Shown piece after piece: positions 17,643 through 27,828 of a stretch of DNA of 64,000 bases; position 1 is the first letter of the stretch; every line of letters starts with the position of its first letter. The position numbers and the translations under genes are program-made. The notes beneath the pieces are model-generated. The model was not told the DNA's origin and ran no database searches. It saw only the letters and a list, made by a program, of their open reading frames with translations. Origin of the DNA: Brevundimonas subvibrioides (GTDB lineage Bacteria; Pseudomonadota; Alphaproteobacteria; Caulobacterales; Caulobacteraceae); assembly GCF_027271155.1 (NCBI RefSeq), contig NZ_CP114542.1:124001-188000 (forward strand), written 5' to 3'.

Positions 17643-18362
17643 CTACGCCTCCAGCGCCATGCGCGCGCGGATCGACTGCACCCGGCGACGCACGATCTCG
17701 GTGCGGATGGAGGTCAGCCAGACCGCGAGGAACAGCGCCCCATAGGCCGCCATCATGGTCAGCAGGGGCGCCAGAAAGACCGGGGCCAGCGCCGACCCGC
17801 CCGCCCGAAGCAGCGATGCGGGCTGGTGCAGGGTGTTCCACCAGTCGACCGAGAATTTCACGATCGGCAGGTTGATCAGCCCGACCAGACCCAGGATGGC
17901 GGCGGCCCGCGCCGCACGCGCCTCGTCGTCGATCGCCGAACGCAGGGCCATGTATCCGAGGTAGAACAGGAACAGGACCAGCACGCTGGTCAGCCGCGCG
18001 TCCCAGACCCACCAGGTCCCCCACATCGGCTGGCCCCACAGCGATCCGGTCACGAGGGCCAGCAGGGTGAAGGCCGCGCCCGGCAGGGCGGCCGCCCGCG
18101 CCGCCGCATCCGCCAGCGGATGACGGAACACCAGGGCGAAAAAGCTGGAAATCCCCAGCGCCGAATAGGCCATCAGCCCCAGCGACGACGCCGGCACATG
18201 GACGAACATGATCCGCACCGTGTCGCCCTGCTGATAGTCGCCCGGCGCGGTGAAACTCAGCCAGATGCCGACCAGAAGCAGGCCCGCGGCCACGACCCAC
18301 AGCACCGGCACGAGCGGCCGGGTGAACGACATGAAGCGTTGGGGATTGGCGAGGCCGAACAT
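17643..18362 (-). CDS. ccmC: haem ABC transporter permease CcmC
   Basis: Six-helix inner membrane protein of 239 residues that presents haem to the chaperone CcmE during cytochrome c maturation. The tryptophan-rich signature is visible as WGTWWVWDARLTSVL, and conserved histidines flank it (MFVHVPAS and WWNTLHQPAS). Length and topology are normal. It begins the ccmC-ccmD-ccmG unit, 62 bases past the prfA stop on the same strand, so it could be reached by transcription from prfA or from a short promoter in that gap. Confidence 0.95.
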   Translation of the reverse strand: MFGLANPQRFMSFTRPLVPVLWVVAAGLLLVGIWLSFTAPGDYQQGDTVRIMFVHVPASSLGLMAYSALGISSFFALVFRHPLADAAARAAALPGAAFTLLALVTGSLWGQPMWGTWWVWDARLTSVLVLFLFYLGYMALRSAIDDEARAARAAAILGLVGLINLPIVKFSVDWWNTLHQPASLLRAGGSALAPVFLAPLLTMMAAYGALFLAVWLTSIRTEIVRRRVQSIRARMALEA

Positions 18363-18424
18363 GTCTTTGCGCTCTACGCGGGGCGGCGGCGGCGGGCAAG
18401 GGCGCGGTGGTCGCGGCCGTCAGG

Positions 18425-19492
18425 TCAGGCGAATTCGGCTTCCAGATCGGACAGGCGGGCGGCCTGATCCTCGGCGATCAGGGCGTTCAGCAGGGCATCC
18501 AGATCGCCCTCCAGGATCTGCGGCAGGCTGTGCAGGGTCAGGCCTATGCGATGATCGGTCACCCGCCCCTGCGGGAAGTTGTAGGTGCGGATGCGTTCGG
18601 ACCGGTCGCCCGAGCCAACCTGGGACTTGCGCGCATCGGAGCGGGCGCTGTCCTTCATCTGGCGCTGCATGTCGTACAGGCGCACGCGCAGATTCTTCAT
18701 CGCCTTGTCGCGGTTGACGTGCTGGGACTTCTCCGAGGACGTCACCACGATGCCGGACGGGAAGTGGGTGATCCGCACGGCCGAGTCGGTCTTGTTGACG
18801 TGCTGGCCGCCCGAACCCGATGCCCGATAGGTGTCGATCCGGATGTCCTTGTCGTGGATCTCGATCTCGACGTCCTCGACCTCGGGCAGGACGGCGACGG
18901 TCGCGGCCGAGGTATGGATACGCCCCCCCGCCTCGGTCGTCGGCACCCGCTGGACGCGGTGAACGCCGCTCTCGAACTTCAGCCGTCCGAAGACGCCATC
19001 GCCCGTGACGGTGGCGATGATCTCCTTGTAGCCGCCCGCGTCGCCCTCGGTCGCCGAGTCCAGCTCGACCTTCCAGCCCCGGTTGGAGGCATAGCGGGAA
19101 TACATGCGGAACAGGTCGCCGGCGAACAGGGCCGCCTCGTCTCCACCGGTACCGGCCCGCACTTCCAGCACGGCCGAGGCGTTCTCGTCGGCATCGCGCG
19201 GTGCCAGCAGCAGGGCGACATCGCGCTCCATATCGGGCAGGCGGGCGTTCAGCGTGTCCAGCTCATCGGCCACCATGGCCGCCATCTCGGGATCGGCCGC
19301 CATGGCCTGCAGATCCTCGATCTCCTTCCTGGCCCGGGCGAGCGCCAGCACCGCATCGGCCACCGGCTTCATCTCGGCGTGCTCCTTGGACAGGCGCACG
19401 ATCTCCTGCCCGTCACTGGCCGCGCCCATGCGCGCCTCCACCTGGTGGAAGCGGTCCAGGACCTGATCGAGCTTGGACTGGGGCAGATGCAA
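18425..19492 (-). CDS. prfA: peptide chain release factor 1
   Basis: Class I release factor that reads UAA and UAG and triggers peptide release. The 355-residue product carries the GGQ motif in [15 protein letters not shown], the PxT-type codon-recognition tripeptide as PTT in [16 protein letters not shown], and the coiled N-terminal domain. The start is taken as TTG 19492 ([14 protein letters not shown] follows), giving the normal family length; no ATG or GTG is nearer. An IS630 element is inserted about 135 bases upstream of this start, so its original promoter region may have been altered. Confidence 0.95.
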   Translation of the reverse strand: MHLPQSKLDQVLDRFHQVEARMGAASDGQEIVRLSKEHAEMKPVADAVLALARARKEIEDLQAMAADPEMAAMVADELDTLNARLPDMERDVALLLAPRDADENASAVLEVRAGTGGDEAALFAGDLFRMYSRYASNRGWKVELDSATEGDAGGYKEIIATVTGDGVFGRLKFESGVHRVQRVPTTEAGGRIHTSAATVAVLPEVEDVEIEIHDKDIRIDTYRASGSGGQHVNKTDSAVRITHFPSGIVVTSSEKSQHVNRDKAMKNLRVRLYDMQRQMKDSARSDARKSQVGSGDRSERIRTYNFPQGRVTDHRIGLTLHSLPQILEGDLDALLNALIAEDQAARLSDLEAEFA

Positions 19493-19627
19493 GGGCGGAA
19501 CATCTCGAAAGGCGAAGGGGCGGAGCCTTATCGCGCGGCGGGCAGCCTGTCGATGCACGGGGCCCGGAGCATCACGGCGGATAACATCGGCGTCATGGGG
19601 CGTTACCCTTCGCCTGCACGTGCATTA

Positions 19628-19649
19628 GAGCGTCGTCGGCTTAGTTGGA
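19628..19649 (+). repeat. left terminal inverted repeat of the IS630 element
   Basis: Begins GAGCG and ends TTAGTTGGA; pairs with 20650-20671 on the opposite strand with four mismatches. Directly preceded by the TA target duplication. Confidence 0.9.
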
Positions 19650-19715
19650 ATCGAAGGATTCCCCTTTTGGTCGGATCGTGATTCAAGGTTGGGGCTGGAT
19701 GGGAGGCCAGCTCCG

Positions 19716-20658
19716 ATGCCTCGTCCCTGTTCGATGGATTTGAGAGAGCGGCTGGTGGCTGCCGTTGAGGCGGGCGAGAGCCGGCGATCTGCGGCGCGTC
19801 GGTTCGGTGTCAGCGCCTCTGCGGCGGTGAAATGGATGGCGCGGGCACGGTCCGAGGGTCGTCCCTTGCCTCGCCAGATGGGCGGCTATCGCCGCTCGGT
19901 GCTGGACCGCGAGCGGGACTGGCTTCTGGCCCGGTTGGCCGAAAAGCCGGACCTGACGATCCGGGCGCTGGTGGTTGAACTGTCGGATCGTGGCGTGAGG
20001 GCGGGCGACTGGTCGGTCTGGGCCTTCCTCAAGCGCGAGGGGCTCAGCTTCAAAAAAAACCCTGCACGCCGCCGAACAGGACCGTCCGGACGTGGCCCGA
20101 AAGCGGGCGCGGTGGAAGCGTCATCAACACCGGATTGACCCGCGTCGCCTGGTCTTCATCGACGAGACCTGGGCCAAGACCAACATGACCCGCACCCACG
20201 GCCGAGCCCGGCGTGGCGAGCGACTGGTGGCCCGGGTTCCGCATGGCCACTGGACCACACTGACCTTCATCGCCGCCCTGCGTCACGATCGGATCGAGGC
20301 CCCTATGGTGCTGGACGGCCCGATCAACGGCGATGCGTTCCGAGCCTGGGTCGAGCAGTTCCTGATCCCCACGCTCAGCCCCGGCGACGTCGTCGTGCTC
20401 GACAACCTCGGCAGTCACAAGGGCAAGGCCGTCAGGCAGGCCCTCCGAAAAGCCGGGGCCCACCTGATCTTCCTGCCGCCCTACAGCCCCGACCTCAATC
20501 CCATCGAACAGGTCTTTTCAAAGCTGAAGACCCTTCTGAAAAAGGCCGACGAGCGCACAGTCGAAGCCACATGGCGACGCATCGGCAGCCTCCTCGACCG
20601 CTTCAGCCCATCAGAATGCGCCAACTACCTTAAGCACGCCGGATATGCGTCCAACTAA
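19716..20658 (+). CDS. IS630-family transposase in two frames joined at an A8 run
   Basis: The first frame (ATG 19716 to 20138) encodes the helix-turn-helix part: RRSAARRFGVSASAAVKWM. The catalytic half lies in another frame reaching 20658, with the DDE residues in FIDETWAKTNM, VLDNLGSHK and NPIEQVFSKLK. The switch point is the run of eight A at 20052-20059. Reading seven A instead of eight gives a continuous protein SFKKTLHAAEQDRPDVARKRARW, the usual IS630 sequence. So either transcript slippage or a +1/-2 ribosomal shift makes the full protein of about 314 residues, or this copy is dead through a one-base insertion. Confidence 0.88.
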
Positions 20659-20671
20659 ACCGAACGCGCTC
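20650..20671 (-). repeat. right terminal inverted repeat of the IS630 element
   Basis: Reverse complement of the left repeat with four mismatches. The transposase stop codon (20656-20658) lies inside it. Directly followed by TA. Confidence 0.9.
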
Positions 20672-20726
20672 TAGCTCTGCACTAGACGGTCCGTGCGCCT
20701 CCCCCGGCGCGGGTCTGGGGGGCTGA

Positions 20727-21506
20727 ATGGAAACGTTTCTGCTGTTTCTGGTCGTGGGCCTGTTCGCCCAAGCAGTCGATGGTGCCCTGGGCATGGCCTA
20801 CGGCGTGATTTCGTCGTCGGTTCTGCTGGCCTTCGGTGTGCCGCCTGCGACGGCATCGGCCAGTGTGCATGGGGCGGAAGTGTTCACCACGGCGGCTTCG
20901 GCCGGATCGCACATCTGGCACCGGAATGTGGAATGGCGGCTGCTGGTGCCGCTGGCCATCGCGGGCGTGATCGGCGGCGTCCTGGGAGCCTATGTGCTGG
21001 CGGGGATCGAGGGCGACGTGATCAAGCCGTTCGTGATCGCCTACCTCGCCCTGATGGGCGGCTATATCCTGTGGCGCGCGACACGAAACACGCCCCCGCG
21101 GCGCATTCGCCCGGCCTGGATCATGGCCCCCCTGGGAGTGATCGGCGGATTCTTCGACGCCATCGGCGGTGGCGGATGGGGTCCGACCGTGTCCTCGACC
21201 CTCGTGGGCGCGGGTGCCGAGCCCCGCCGCGCCATCGGCACGGCCAATACCGCCGAGTTCTTCGTCACCATGGCCATCTCCGCCACCTTCGTCTGGGCCC
21301 TTGTGACGGGTCACTGGAAGGATGCGGGGGCTCTGACCAATCACGCTGCGGCAGTAACCGGCCTGGTGGTCGGCGGCCTGCTGGCCGCTCCGTTCGCAGG
21401 CTATATCACCCGGATCGTGCCGCATCGGGCGCTGACCTATGCAGTGGGCGGCCTGCTGCTGGTGCTGGCCACCTGGCAGGGGCTCCAGTTGGCCGACGTC
21501 CTGTAG
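20727..21506 (+). CDS. TauE/SafE family sulfite/anion exporter
   Basis: Polytopic membrane protein of 259 residues with about eight hydrophobic helices in two repeats. The family hallmarks are visible: AQAVDGALGMAYGVISSSVLLAFGVPP in the first repeat and GFFDAIGGGGWGPTVSSTLV in the second. TauE/SafE proteins move sulfite, sulfonates or related anions; substrate is not predictable here. It starts about 55 bases after the IS630 right end, so an outward-reading transcript from the element could reach it. It stands alone on this strand. Confidence 0.9.
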   Translation: METFLLFLVVGLFAQAVDGALGMAYGVISSSVLLAFGVPPATASASVHGAEVFTTAASAGSHIWHRNVEWRLLVPLAIAGVIGGVLGAYVLAGIEGDVIKPFVIAYLALMGGYILWRATRNTPPRRIRPAWIMAPLGVIGGFFDAIGGGGWGPTVSSTLVGAGAEPRRAIGTANTAEFFVTMAISATFVWALVTGHWKDAGALTNHAAAVTGLVVGGLLAAPFAGYITRIVPHRALTYAVGGLLLVLATWQGLQLADVL

Positions 21507-21656
21507 ATCAGCCGCTCCATGCCGCTTCCACGGGCATCACTTTATCCACCGGGCACCCGATCGAGCTTCTCAACGAGATCGCGCAGTTTGAAGACCGATA
21601 ATCCGGGGTCGTCGAGGGCTTGCCCTCGGCCGTGACCCAGTCTCCTGACGAGCCTG

Positions 21657-22796
21657 CTATTCCGCCGCCTGAAGCTCCGCCGCGTCGCGCGCCGCGTTCA
21701 GCTCGGCTGCCTTGGCCTCCACCATCTCGACGATGTGCTCGACCATGCCGTCATTGGCCAGTTTGTGGGCGATCTTGCCGTTCAGATAGACCATGCCGGA
21801 CCCGGCCCCGCCGCCGGTGAAGCCGATGTCGGTATACAGGGCCTCGCCCGGTCCGTTGACCACGCAGCCGATGATCGACAGCGACATCGGCGTCGAGATA
21901 TGGGCCAGCTTTTCCTCGAGGATGCCGACCGTCTCGATGACGTTGAAGCCCTGACGCGCACAGGACGGGCAGGCGATGATGTTGACGCCCCGGTGGCGCA
22001 GACCCAGCGACTTCAGGATGTCGAAGCCGACCTTGATCTCCTCGACCGGATCGGCGGCGAGGCTGACCCGGATAGTGTCGCCGATCCCGGCCCACAGCAT
22101 GTTCCCCATGCCGATGGCCGACTTGATGGTGCCGGTGCGCAGGGGGCCGGCCTCGGTGACGCCCAGATGCAGCGGGCAGTCGATGACCTCCGCCAGCTGC
22201 TGATAGGCGGCGACGGTCAGGAAGGGGTCGGAGGCCTTCACCGAAATCTTGAACTCGTGAAAGTCGTGGTCCTGCAGGATGCGGGCGTGGTTCAGCGCGC
22301 TCTCGACCATGGCGTCCGGGCAGGGCTCGCCGTATTTCTCCAGCAGTTCCTTTTCCAGCGACCCGGCGTTGACGCCGATGCGCATGGAGCAGCCGTGGTC
22401 CTTGGCGGCCTGGATGACGTCACGGACGCGGCTCGCATTGCCGATATTGCCGGGATTGATTCGCAGGCAGGCGGCCCCGGCCTCTGCGGCCTCGATGCCG
22501 CGTTTGTAGTGGAAATGGATGTCGGCCACGAGCGGCACCCTCGCCTCGCGGGCAATGGTGCGGAAGGCGCGGGTGGAGTCCTCGTCGGGGCAGGACACGC
22601 GGACGATGTCCGCCCCGGCCTCTTCCAGCTCGCGGATCTGGCCGATCGTCGCATTGGCGTCCGACGTCAGGGTGTTGGTCATCGACTGGACGCTGATCGG
22701 GGCGTCGCCGCCGACCGGGACATTGCCGACCATGATCTGGCGGCACTTCCGACGCTCGATATGGCGCCAGGGTCGGATATGGGAATGGTCGCTCAT
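21657..22796 (-). CDS. ispG: (E)-4-hydroxy-3-methylbut-2-enyl-diphosphate synthase IspG
   Basis: Iron-sulfur enzyme of the MEP isoprenoid pathway (also GcpE), 379 residues from ATG 22796 ([10 protein letters not shown]). The TIM-barrel half has [12 protein letters not shown] and DIHFHYKRG; the C-terminal half supplies the cysteines of the 4Fe-4S cluster in CPSCARQGF and [10 protein letters not shown]. Both motifs are intact. It follows the RodZ-like gene on the same strand with a 60-base gap, an arrangement common in proteobacteria, and is likely co-transcribed. Confidence 0.96.
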   Translation of the reverse strand: MSDHSHIRPWRHIERRKCRQIMVGNVPVGGDAPISVQSMTNTLTSDANATIGQIRELEEAGADIVRVSCPDEDSTRAFRTIAREARVPLVADIHFHYKRGIEAAEAGAACLRINPGNIGNASRVRDVIQAAKDHGCSMRIGVNAGSLEKELLEKYGEPCPDAMVESALNHARILQDHDFHEFKISVKASDPFLTVAAYQQLAEVIDCPLHLGVTEAGPLRTGTIKSAIGMGNMLWAGIGDTIRVSLAADPVEEIKVGFDILKSLGLRHRGVNIIACPSCARQGFNVIETVGILEEKLAHISTPMSLSIIGCVVNGPGEALYTDIGFTGGGAGSGMVYLNGKIAHKLANDGMVEHIVEMVEAKAAELNAARDAAELQAAE

Positions 22797-22856
22797 GACG
22801 CGTCCAATATAGGCCCGTCGCGGCGACAAGGCCATGACGCGCTTGGACGCGCCGGA

Positions 22857-23975
22857 TCAGCCCGGATTGGCCGGGGTGGACAGGGTCTGATCGGCCGGAT
22901 CGACGGTCTCGGTCACGCTGGCCTGTGTGGCCAGGGTGGCGCGGGCAGCGGCGGCCTGGGCGGCGGTCGCCTCGACCTGGACCTGGACGGCCGTCTGCCG
23001 GGCCAGGGTCTGGGCGCGGGCGTTCAGCTGGGCCAGGGGCGTCAGGACACCGGTCAGGGGGCCACCCAGCTCGCCATTCAGATAGACGTCGAAGGCGGCC
23101 GGATCGGACACGTCGATCACGGCTGAGAGACCGGCTGGCGCGCGCCAGGCCTCGCCTGCGGCCAGCTGGCGGGCGAACAGGACCCGTCCGTCGGCCATGC
23201 GCACCACCAGCGCCCCGGCCTTCTTCGCCTGCAGCACGACCTGGGAGGCATTGGCGGCGGCCCCATAGATCGCCCCGCGCGGATTGAAGGCGGCCTGGAC
23301 GGGCGGAGCGTTCCGGGCGGCCGCGGCGGCGACGGCGGCCGTGTCCGTGGGATCGATGCCCGTCAGCTCGGCCTCGAGGCCCGGCGTGATGTAGAGGGCG
23401 GGGGTGGTCTGGTCCGGCGGCGCGGCCAGCGGCGCGCCCACCCGCACGATGTCCTGACCGGGGACGTCGCCCAGCGACCAGCTTTCCGGAACCTCGGCGA
23501 TGTCGGACGGCTGGGGCGCCTGCATCAGGCTGATCCGCTGGAAGACGTTCCAGCCGATGACGGCCACGGCCAGCATCAGGACAGTGCCGATGATGCGCGG
23601 CGAATAGCGCTTCACATCCTCGAAGGCGACGCCGACCGGAGCCTGCAGCGCCACCGAGGCATCCGGCGTCTCGCGCTTGTAGCGTTCGACGGCCAGCTGT
23701 TCGTCCAGGCCCAGCGCGCCGGCATAGGCGCGCACATAGCCGATGGCGAAGACCCGCGATGGCAGGGCGGAGACGTTGTCCTCCTCCAGGGCGCGCAGAT
23801 AACGTTCGTGAACCCGGGTGTCGGCGGCCAGTTCGGCCAGGGACCGGCCCGACAGCTCGCGCGCCTTGCGCAGGCCGGAACCCAGAGTCGCTGCTTCAGT
23901 GATGGAGGGCACGGGGTCCTTCCAGTCGGGGTGGGCCCGAAACTCATCGGGGACGGTCCCCGCATCCAGCGCCAT
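22857..23975 (-). CDS. RodZ-like helix-turn-helix membrane protein
   Basis: About 372 residues. The N-terminus has a Cro/CI-type helix-turn-helix (LRKARELSGRSLAELAADT then HERYLRALEEDN), a single transmembrane helix (IIGTVLMLAVAVIGWNVF), a proline/alanine-rich periplasmic linker, and a DUF4115-like beta domain (VLQAKKAGALVVRMADG, then FDVYLNGELGGPL). This is the RodZ layout; RodZ links MreB to the wall elongation machinery. ATG 23975 has GGGG nine bases upstream; ATG 23990 is an alternative. The residue content of the C-terminus is low-complexity alanine/threonine. Confidence 0.85.
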   Translation of the reverse strand: MALDAGTVPDEFRAHPDWKDPVPSITEAATLGSGLRKARELSGRSLAELAADTRVHERYLRALEEDNVSALPSRVFAIGYVRAYAGALGLDEQLAVERYKRETPDASVALQAPVGVAFEDVKRYSPRIIGTVLMLAVAVIGWNVFQRISLMQAPQPSDIAEVPESWSLGDVPGQDIVRVGAPLAAPPDQTTPALYITPGLEAELTGIDPTDTAAVAAAAARNAPPVQAAFNPRGAIYGAAANASQVVLQAKKAGALVVRMADGRVLFARQLAAGEAWRAPAGLSAVIDVSDPAAFDVYLNGELGGPLTGVLTPLAQLNARAQTLARQTAVQVQVEATAAQAAAARATLATQASVTETVDPADQTLSTPANPG

Positions 23976-24143
23976 GACGCCATGCCCCATACTCGGCGTC
24001 GTCCTGACAACGGGCGCCGTACTCAACCAGTCACCGCCTACCACGCCGGTATGACAGTCACCGCCTCCCCCCGGAGGCACACTCGTAGCGTCTTGTGGAT
24101 AACCCATTTTGGTTGCCGTATCAACGTCTTGTTAAGCATGCGG

Positions 24144-24162
24144 GCGTCCCGGGCAGGGACGC
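24144..24162 (-). terminator. hairpin at the end of ptsP
   Basis: Seven-base stem GCGTCCC/GGGACGC with a five-base loop immediately after the ptsP stop. No T-run follows on the minus strand. The gap 23976-24163 otherwise holds the upstream region of the RodZ-like gene. Confidence 0.4.
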
Positions 24163-24163
24163 T

Positions 24164-26437
24164 TCACAAACCGACGTTCAACTTCCGGGCCAGGCTTTCG
24201 ATCTCGTTGCGGATCGAACCGGCCGACGATCCCAGCAGATTGGTCATGCCGCGCCGCGCCGCGACCAGATCGGCCGACAGGATCATCCGCTTCACCGGAC
24301 CCACCCCGCCGGCCGGGGCCGACAGGCGCGTGAATCCCAGTGCAATCAAGGCGAAAGCTTCCAGCGGACGGCCCGCCAGCTCTCCACAGACCGACACCGG
24401 CGTGCCCGTCTCGGTACAGGCCTTCTGGATGGACTGGAGCGCGCGCAGGGCCGGAGGCGACAGGGCGTCGTAGCGATCCGACACCAGCGGATTCGTCCGG
24501 TCCGCCGCATACATGTACTGGAAAAGGTCGTTGGACCCCACCGAAACGAAGTCGGTCAGCGGCAGCAGTGCGTCCAGATGCCACAGCAGGCTGGGGCATT
24601 CGATCATGGCGCCGACCCGCAGGCGCGCGGGCAAGGGACGTCCCCGCCGACGCGCCCATTCGCATTCGACGTCGACCAGCTCGCGCGCGGCGCGGAACTC
24701 GTCCACGGTCGCGATCATGGGGAACATGACCCGCAGCTCGCGCCCCGCCCCGGCCGCCAGCAGCGCGCGCAGTTGCAGGCGCAGCAGGGACGGCCGGTCC
24801 AGACCCAGGCGGATCGCGCGGCGGCCGAGGGCGGGATTCTCCTCCCGCTCGGTGGTCTCCATATAGGGCAGGACCTTGTCGCCCCCGATGTCCAGGGTGC
24901 GGAAGGTCACCGGCCGATCGCCCGCGGAGTCCAGCACCAGCCGGTAAAGCGCGGTCTGAGAGTCCAGCCGCGGCAGTTCCTCCGACACCATGAACTGGAA
25001 CTCGGTGCGGAACAGGCCGATGCCCTCGGCCCCGGTCGCGTCCAGGTTCTCCAGATCGACCGCCAGACCGGCATTGGTCAGAAGGGTGATTCGCGTGCCG
25101 TCGGCCGTGATCGCGGGCACGTCGCGCAGCTTGGCGAACTCGGCCTGACGCTGATCGCGCACGGCCATGCGCGACTGGACCGATTCCAGCATATCGGGGC
25201 GGGGGCGCAGATGCGCCTCCCCCGTCTCGCCGTCGACGATGACCAGATCGCCCTCGCTCAGCCGGTCGCGGATGCCCTGCAGACGACCGACGCAGGGGAT
25301 CTGCAGCGCCCGCGCCACGATGGCGGCATGGCTGGCCGCCGACCCCTCCTCCATCAGAAGGCCGCGGATGCGGTCGCGCGGATATTCCAGCAGGTCGGCC
25401 GGGCCCAGGTTCCGGGCCACCAGTATGGCGTCGTCGGGCAGGACGCGCTGTCCGGGATTCTCGCCCCCCAGCACCCGCAGCAGCCGGTTGGCCAGGTCCT
25501 CGAAGTCGTGCAGGCGTTCCTTGATGTAGGGATCCCGCGCCTGGGCGAAGCGGGCGCGGTGCTCGTTGCGCACCCGGTCCACGGCGGCCTCGGCCGTCAG
25601 ACCGCCCCGCACCGCCTCTTCCAGCGACCGGTTCCAGCCCCGGTCGTCGGCGAACATCCGGTAGGTTTCCAGCACCTCGAACGACTGGCCGGCCAGCTTG
25701 CCCTGACCCCCGTCCAGCAGGGCGTCGATGGAGGCCTTGAGCGTCAGCAAGCCTTCGCGCAGCCGGATTTCCTCGACCTGCTGGTTCTCGGCCAGCAGCC
25801 GTTCGGGCGGCAGGGGGGCTTCGTGCAGGACGACGTGGCCGAACGCCAGACCTTCGGCGAACCTCTGGCCCTTGATGCGCTCGGGCCGGTGCGGCGCAAC
25901 CTCGATGTCGCGCAATTCCTCCTGGGCCAGCAGTTCGCCATTGGCCACGGTCTCGGCCAGCACCATGGCGATGGTCTGGATGTCCTCAACCTCGTCGGGA
26001 TCGTAGCGGCGCTCGGACTTGTTCTGGACGACCAGCACGCCGATGGCCCGGCCCCCGCGCAGCAGGGGCGCGCCGAGGAAGGCGTGATAGGGATCCTCGC
26101 CCGTTTCCGGCCGATAGGAGAAGCTGGGGTGGTTGGGCGCGTCCGACAGGCTGATCGGCTGGGCCATGCGCGCGACCTCGCCCACCAGACCCTCGCCGGC
26201 CTTCAGCCGCGTGGCGTGGACGGCGTCGCGGTTCAGGCCGTGGGTGGCGAACAGCTCCAGCTCGCCCGACGCCCGCCGCAGATAGATGGAGCAGACCTCG
26301 GCCACCATGGACTGGGCGATGGTGGTGACGACGACGTCCAGACGCCCCTGGGCCGGGCCGCCGTCGGCCATGGCCTCGCGGATCTGGCGCAGGAGGACGC
26401 GTGGCCCCCTCGTCATCGTTCCGCCCGCTACCGGCAT
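24164..26437 (-). CDS. ptsP: phosphoenolpyruvate--protein phosphotransferase PtsP (EI-Ntr)
   Basis: First enzyme of the nitrogen phosphotransferase relay: takes phosphate from PEP and passes it to NPr and EIIA-Ntr. The 757-residue protein has an N-terminal GAF domain (residues about 20-160), the PEP-utilising N and mobile domains with the phosphorylated histidine in GSAASHAAIVAR, and the C-terminal TIM barrel with SVGSNDLFQYMYAADRTNP and the active-site cysteine in CGELAG. ATG 26437 has GGGAG at good spacing. It lies 46 bases downstream of the aspartate kinase gene, same strand; this pairing is common in alphaproteobacteria. Confidence 0.94.
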   Translation of the reverse strand: MPVAGGTMTRGPRVLLRQIREAMADGGPAQGRLDVVVTTIAQSMVAEVCSIYLRRASGELELFATHGLNRDAVHATRLKAGEGLVGEVARMAQPISLSDAPNHPSFSYRPETGEDPYHAFLGAPLLRGGRAIGVLVVQNKSERRYDPDEVEDIQTIAMVLAETVANGELLAQEELRDIEVAPHRPERIKGQRFAEGLAFGHVVLHEAPLPPERLLAENQQVEEIRLREGLLTLKASIDALLDGGQGKLAGQSFEVLETYRMFADDRGWNRSLEEAVRGGLTAEAAVDRVRNEHRARFAQARDPYIKERLHDFEDLANRLLRVLGGENPGQRVLPDDAILVARNLGPADLLEYPRDRIRGLLMEEGSAASHAAIVARALQIPCVGRLQGIRDRLSEGDLVIVDGETGEAHLRPRPDMLESVQSRMAVRDQRQAEFAKLRDVPAITADGTRITLLTNAGLAVDLENLDATGAEGIGLFRTEFQFMVSEELPRLDSQTALYRLVLDSAGDRPVTFRTLDIGGDKVLPYMETTEREENPALGRRAIRLGLDRPSLLRLQLRALLAAGAGRELRVMFPMIATVDEFRAARELVDVECEWARRRGRPLPARLRVGAMIECPSLLWHLDALLPLTDFVSVGSNDLFQYMYAADRTNPLVSDRYDALSPPALRALQSIQKACTETGTPVSVCGELAGRPLEAFALIALGFTRLSAPAGGVGPVKRMILSADLVAARRGMTNLLGSSAGSIRNEIESLARKLNVGL

Positions 26438-26483
26438 GGTGTCTCCCGTCCACACCCGAGATAGGGCGAGGATTCAGACAACG

Positions 26484-27758
26484 CTATACAGCATCCAGCC
26501 CATAGGCCGAATGCAGGGCGCGGACGGCCAGTTCGGCATAGGCGGCGTCGATCAGGACGCTGATCTTGATCTCCGAGGTCGAGATGGCCTGGAACTTGAC
26601 GCCCTTGTCGGCCAGCGCCCGGAACATGGTCTGGGCCACGCCCGCATGGCTCCGCATGCCGACGCCGACGACCGAGACCTTGGCCACGTCCTCGTCGACG
26701 CGGATCTCCTCGAAGCCGATGTCGGTCTGGGCTGCACGCATCAGGTCGGCAGCGCGCGCCGCGTCGCGGCGGCCGGTGGTGAAGGTCAGGTTGACCGCGC
26801 CTTCGGTCCGCGCCTGGGACTGGACGATCATGTCGACATTGACGCTGGCCTCGGCCAGGCGGGTGAAGACGTCGGCGGGGGCGTCGACCCGGTCGGACAG
26901 GCCCAGCAGGGTGATCCGGGCCTCGTCACGGCTCATGGTCACGCCGGACACGATGCGTTTTTCCACGATTTCTTCCTCGTCACAGATGAGCGTGCCGGAC
27001 TTGGCGGGCAGGACGCCGTTTTCGTCGGGTTCGATGAAGCTGGACAGGACGCGCACAGGCACCTGTTTGGCCATGGCCAGCTCGACCGAACGGGTCTGGA
27101 GCACCTTGGCCCCCAGGGAGGCCATTTCCAGCATCTCCTCGTAGGAGACCTTTTCCAGCCGCCGGGCCCGGCTCTCGATGCGGGGATCGGTCGTATAGAC
27201 GCCGTCCACGTCGGTATAGATGTCGCACGGACAGCCCAGGGCCGCCGCCACCGCCACCGCCGAGGTGTCCGATCCGCCGCGGCCCAGGGTGGTGATCCGG
27301 CCCGACGGCGAAATGCCCTGGAACCCCGGCACCACCGCGATCTCTCCGGCGTCCAGCGCGGCCCCCAGGACGTCACCCGGCACGTCGACGATGCGGGCGC
27401 GGGCGTGATCCTCGTCGGTCAGGATGGGGATCTGCCAGCCCATCCAGCTGCGGGCATTCAGGCCCATGTTGCGCAGGGTGATGGCCAGCAGGCCCGAGGT
27501 GACCTGTTCGCCGGAGGCGACGACCACATCGTATTCATCGTCCGACAGCGGCAGGCCGGCGGCGGCCGCACCCGCCCCGTCCGTCCAGGCCACCAGCTCA
27601 TTGGTCTTGCCCGCCATGGCCGACACCACGACGGCGACGGAATGTCCGGCCCGGACCTCGGCGGCGACGATGCGCGCGGCACGACGGATGCGCTCCAGGT
27701 CGCCCATGGAGGTGCCACCGAACTTCATCACCAGGCGTCTGGACACCGGCGTCGTCAT
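26484..27758 (-). CDS. lysC: aspartate kinase
   Basis: Phosphorylates aspartate, the committed step toward lysine, threonine, methionine and diaminopimelate. The 424-residue protein begins [20 protein letters not shown], with the KFGGTS nucleotide motif, then [13 protein letters not shown] and [11 protein letters not shown] of the amino acid kinase fold, and two C-terminal ACT domains for feedback control ([26 protein letters not shown]). ATG 27758 is used rather than the upstream in-frame ATG at 27797. It diverges from ubiG with 70 bases between starts. Confidence 0.95.
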   Translation of the reverse strand: MTTPVSRRLVMKFGGTSMGDLERIRRAARIVAAEVRAGHSVAVVVSAMAGKTNELVAWTDGAGAAAAGLPLSDDEYDVVVASGEQVTSGLLAITLRNMGLNARSWMGWQIPILTDEDHARARIVDVPGDVLGAALDAGEIAVVPGFQGISPSGRITTLGRGGSDTSAVAVAAALGCPCDIYTDVDGVYTTDPRIESRARRLEKVSYEEMLEMASLGAKVLQTRSVELAMAKQVPVRVLSSFIEPDENGVLPAKSGTLICDEEEIVEKRIVSGVTMSRDEARITLLGLSDRVDAPADVFTRLAEASVNVDMIVQSQARTEGAVNLTFTTGRRDAARAADLMRAAQTDIGFEEIRVDEDVAKVSVVGVGMRSHAGVAQTMFRALADKGVKFQAISTSEIKISVLIDAAYAELAVRALHSAYGLDAV

Positions 27759-27828
27759 CGTGTCCGCGTCATCGTGGCGGAAATCCCCGTCTTGCATGGC
27801 GGGCGCAAAAGGGGTTCACCCTTGCGCC

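Larger units (their letters stand above)
19628..20671. mobile_element. IS630-family insertion sequence, complete with TA duplication
   Basis: A 1,044-base element bounded by 22-base imperfect terminal inverted repeats (18 of 22 matching; both contain TTAGTTGGA) and flanked by TA dinucleotides at 19626-19627 and 20672-20673, the duplication typical of IS630/Tc1-mariner elements. It encodes one transposase in two overlapping frames. Removal would restore a continuous intergenic sequence between the prfA upstream region and the TauE gene, so no gene is interrupted. Confidence 0.93.

Noticed and set aside
17485..18399. Frame fused to the N-terminus of ccmG through ccmC
   Set aside because: It runs out of frame through ccmC and ccmD, which are clear genes; ccmG has its own signal anchor from ATG 17484.
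21536..21656. Minus-strand peptide ending DPGLSVFKLRDLVEKLDRVPGG between TauE and ispG
   Set aside because: It looks protein-like over about 35 codons, but there is no start codon or ribosome-binding site and no family was recognised. A gene remnant is possible but not supportable.
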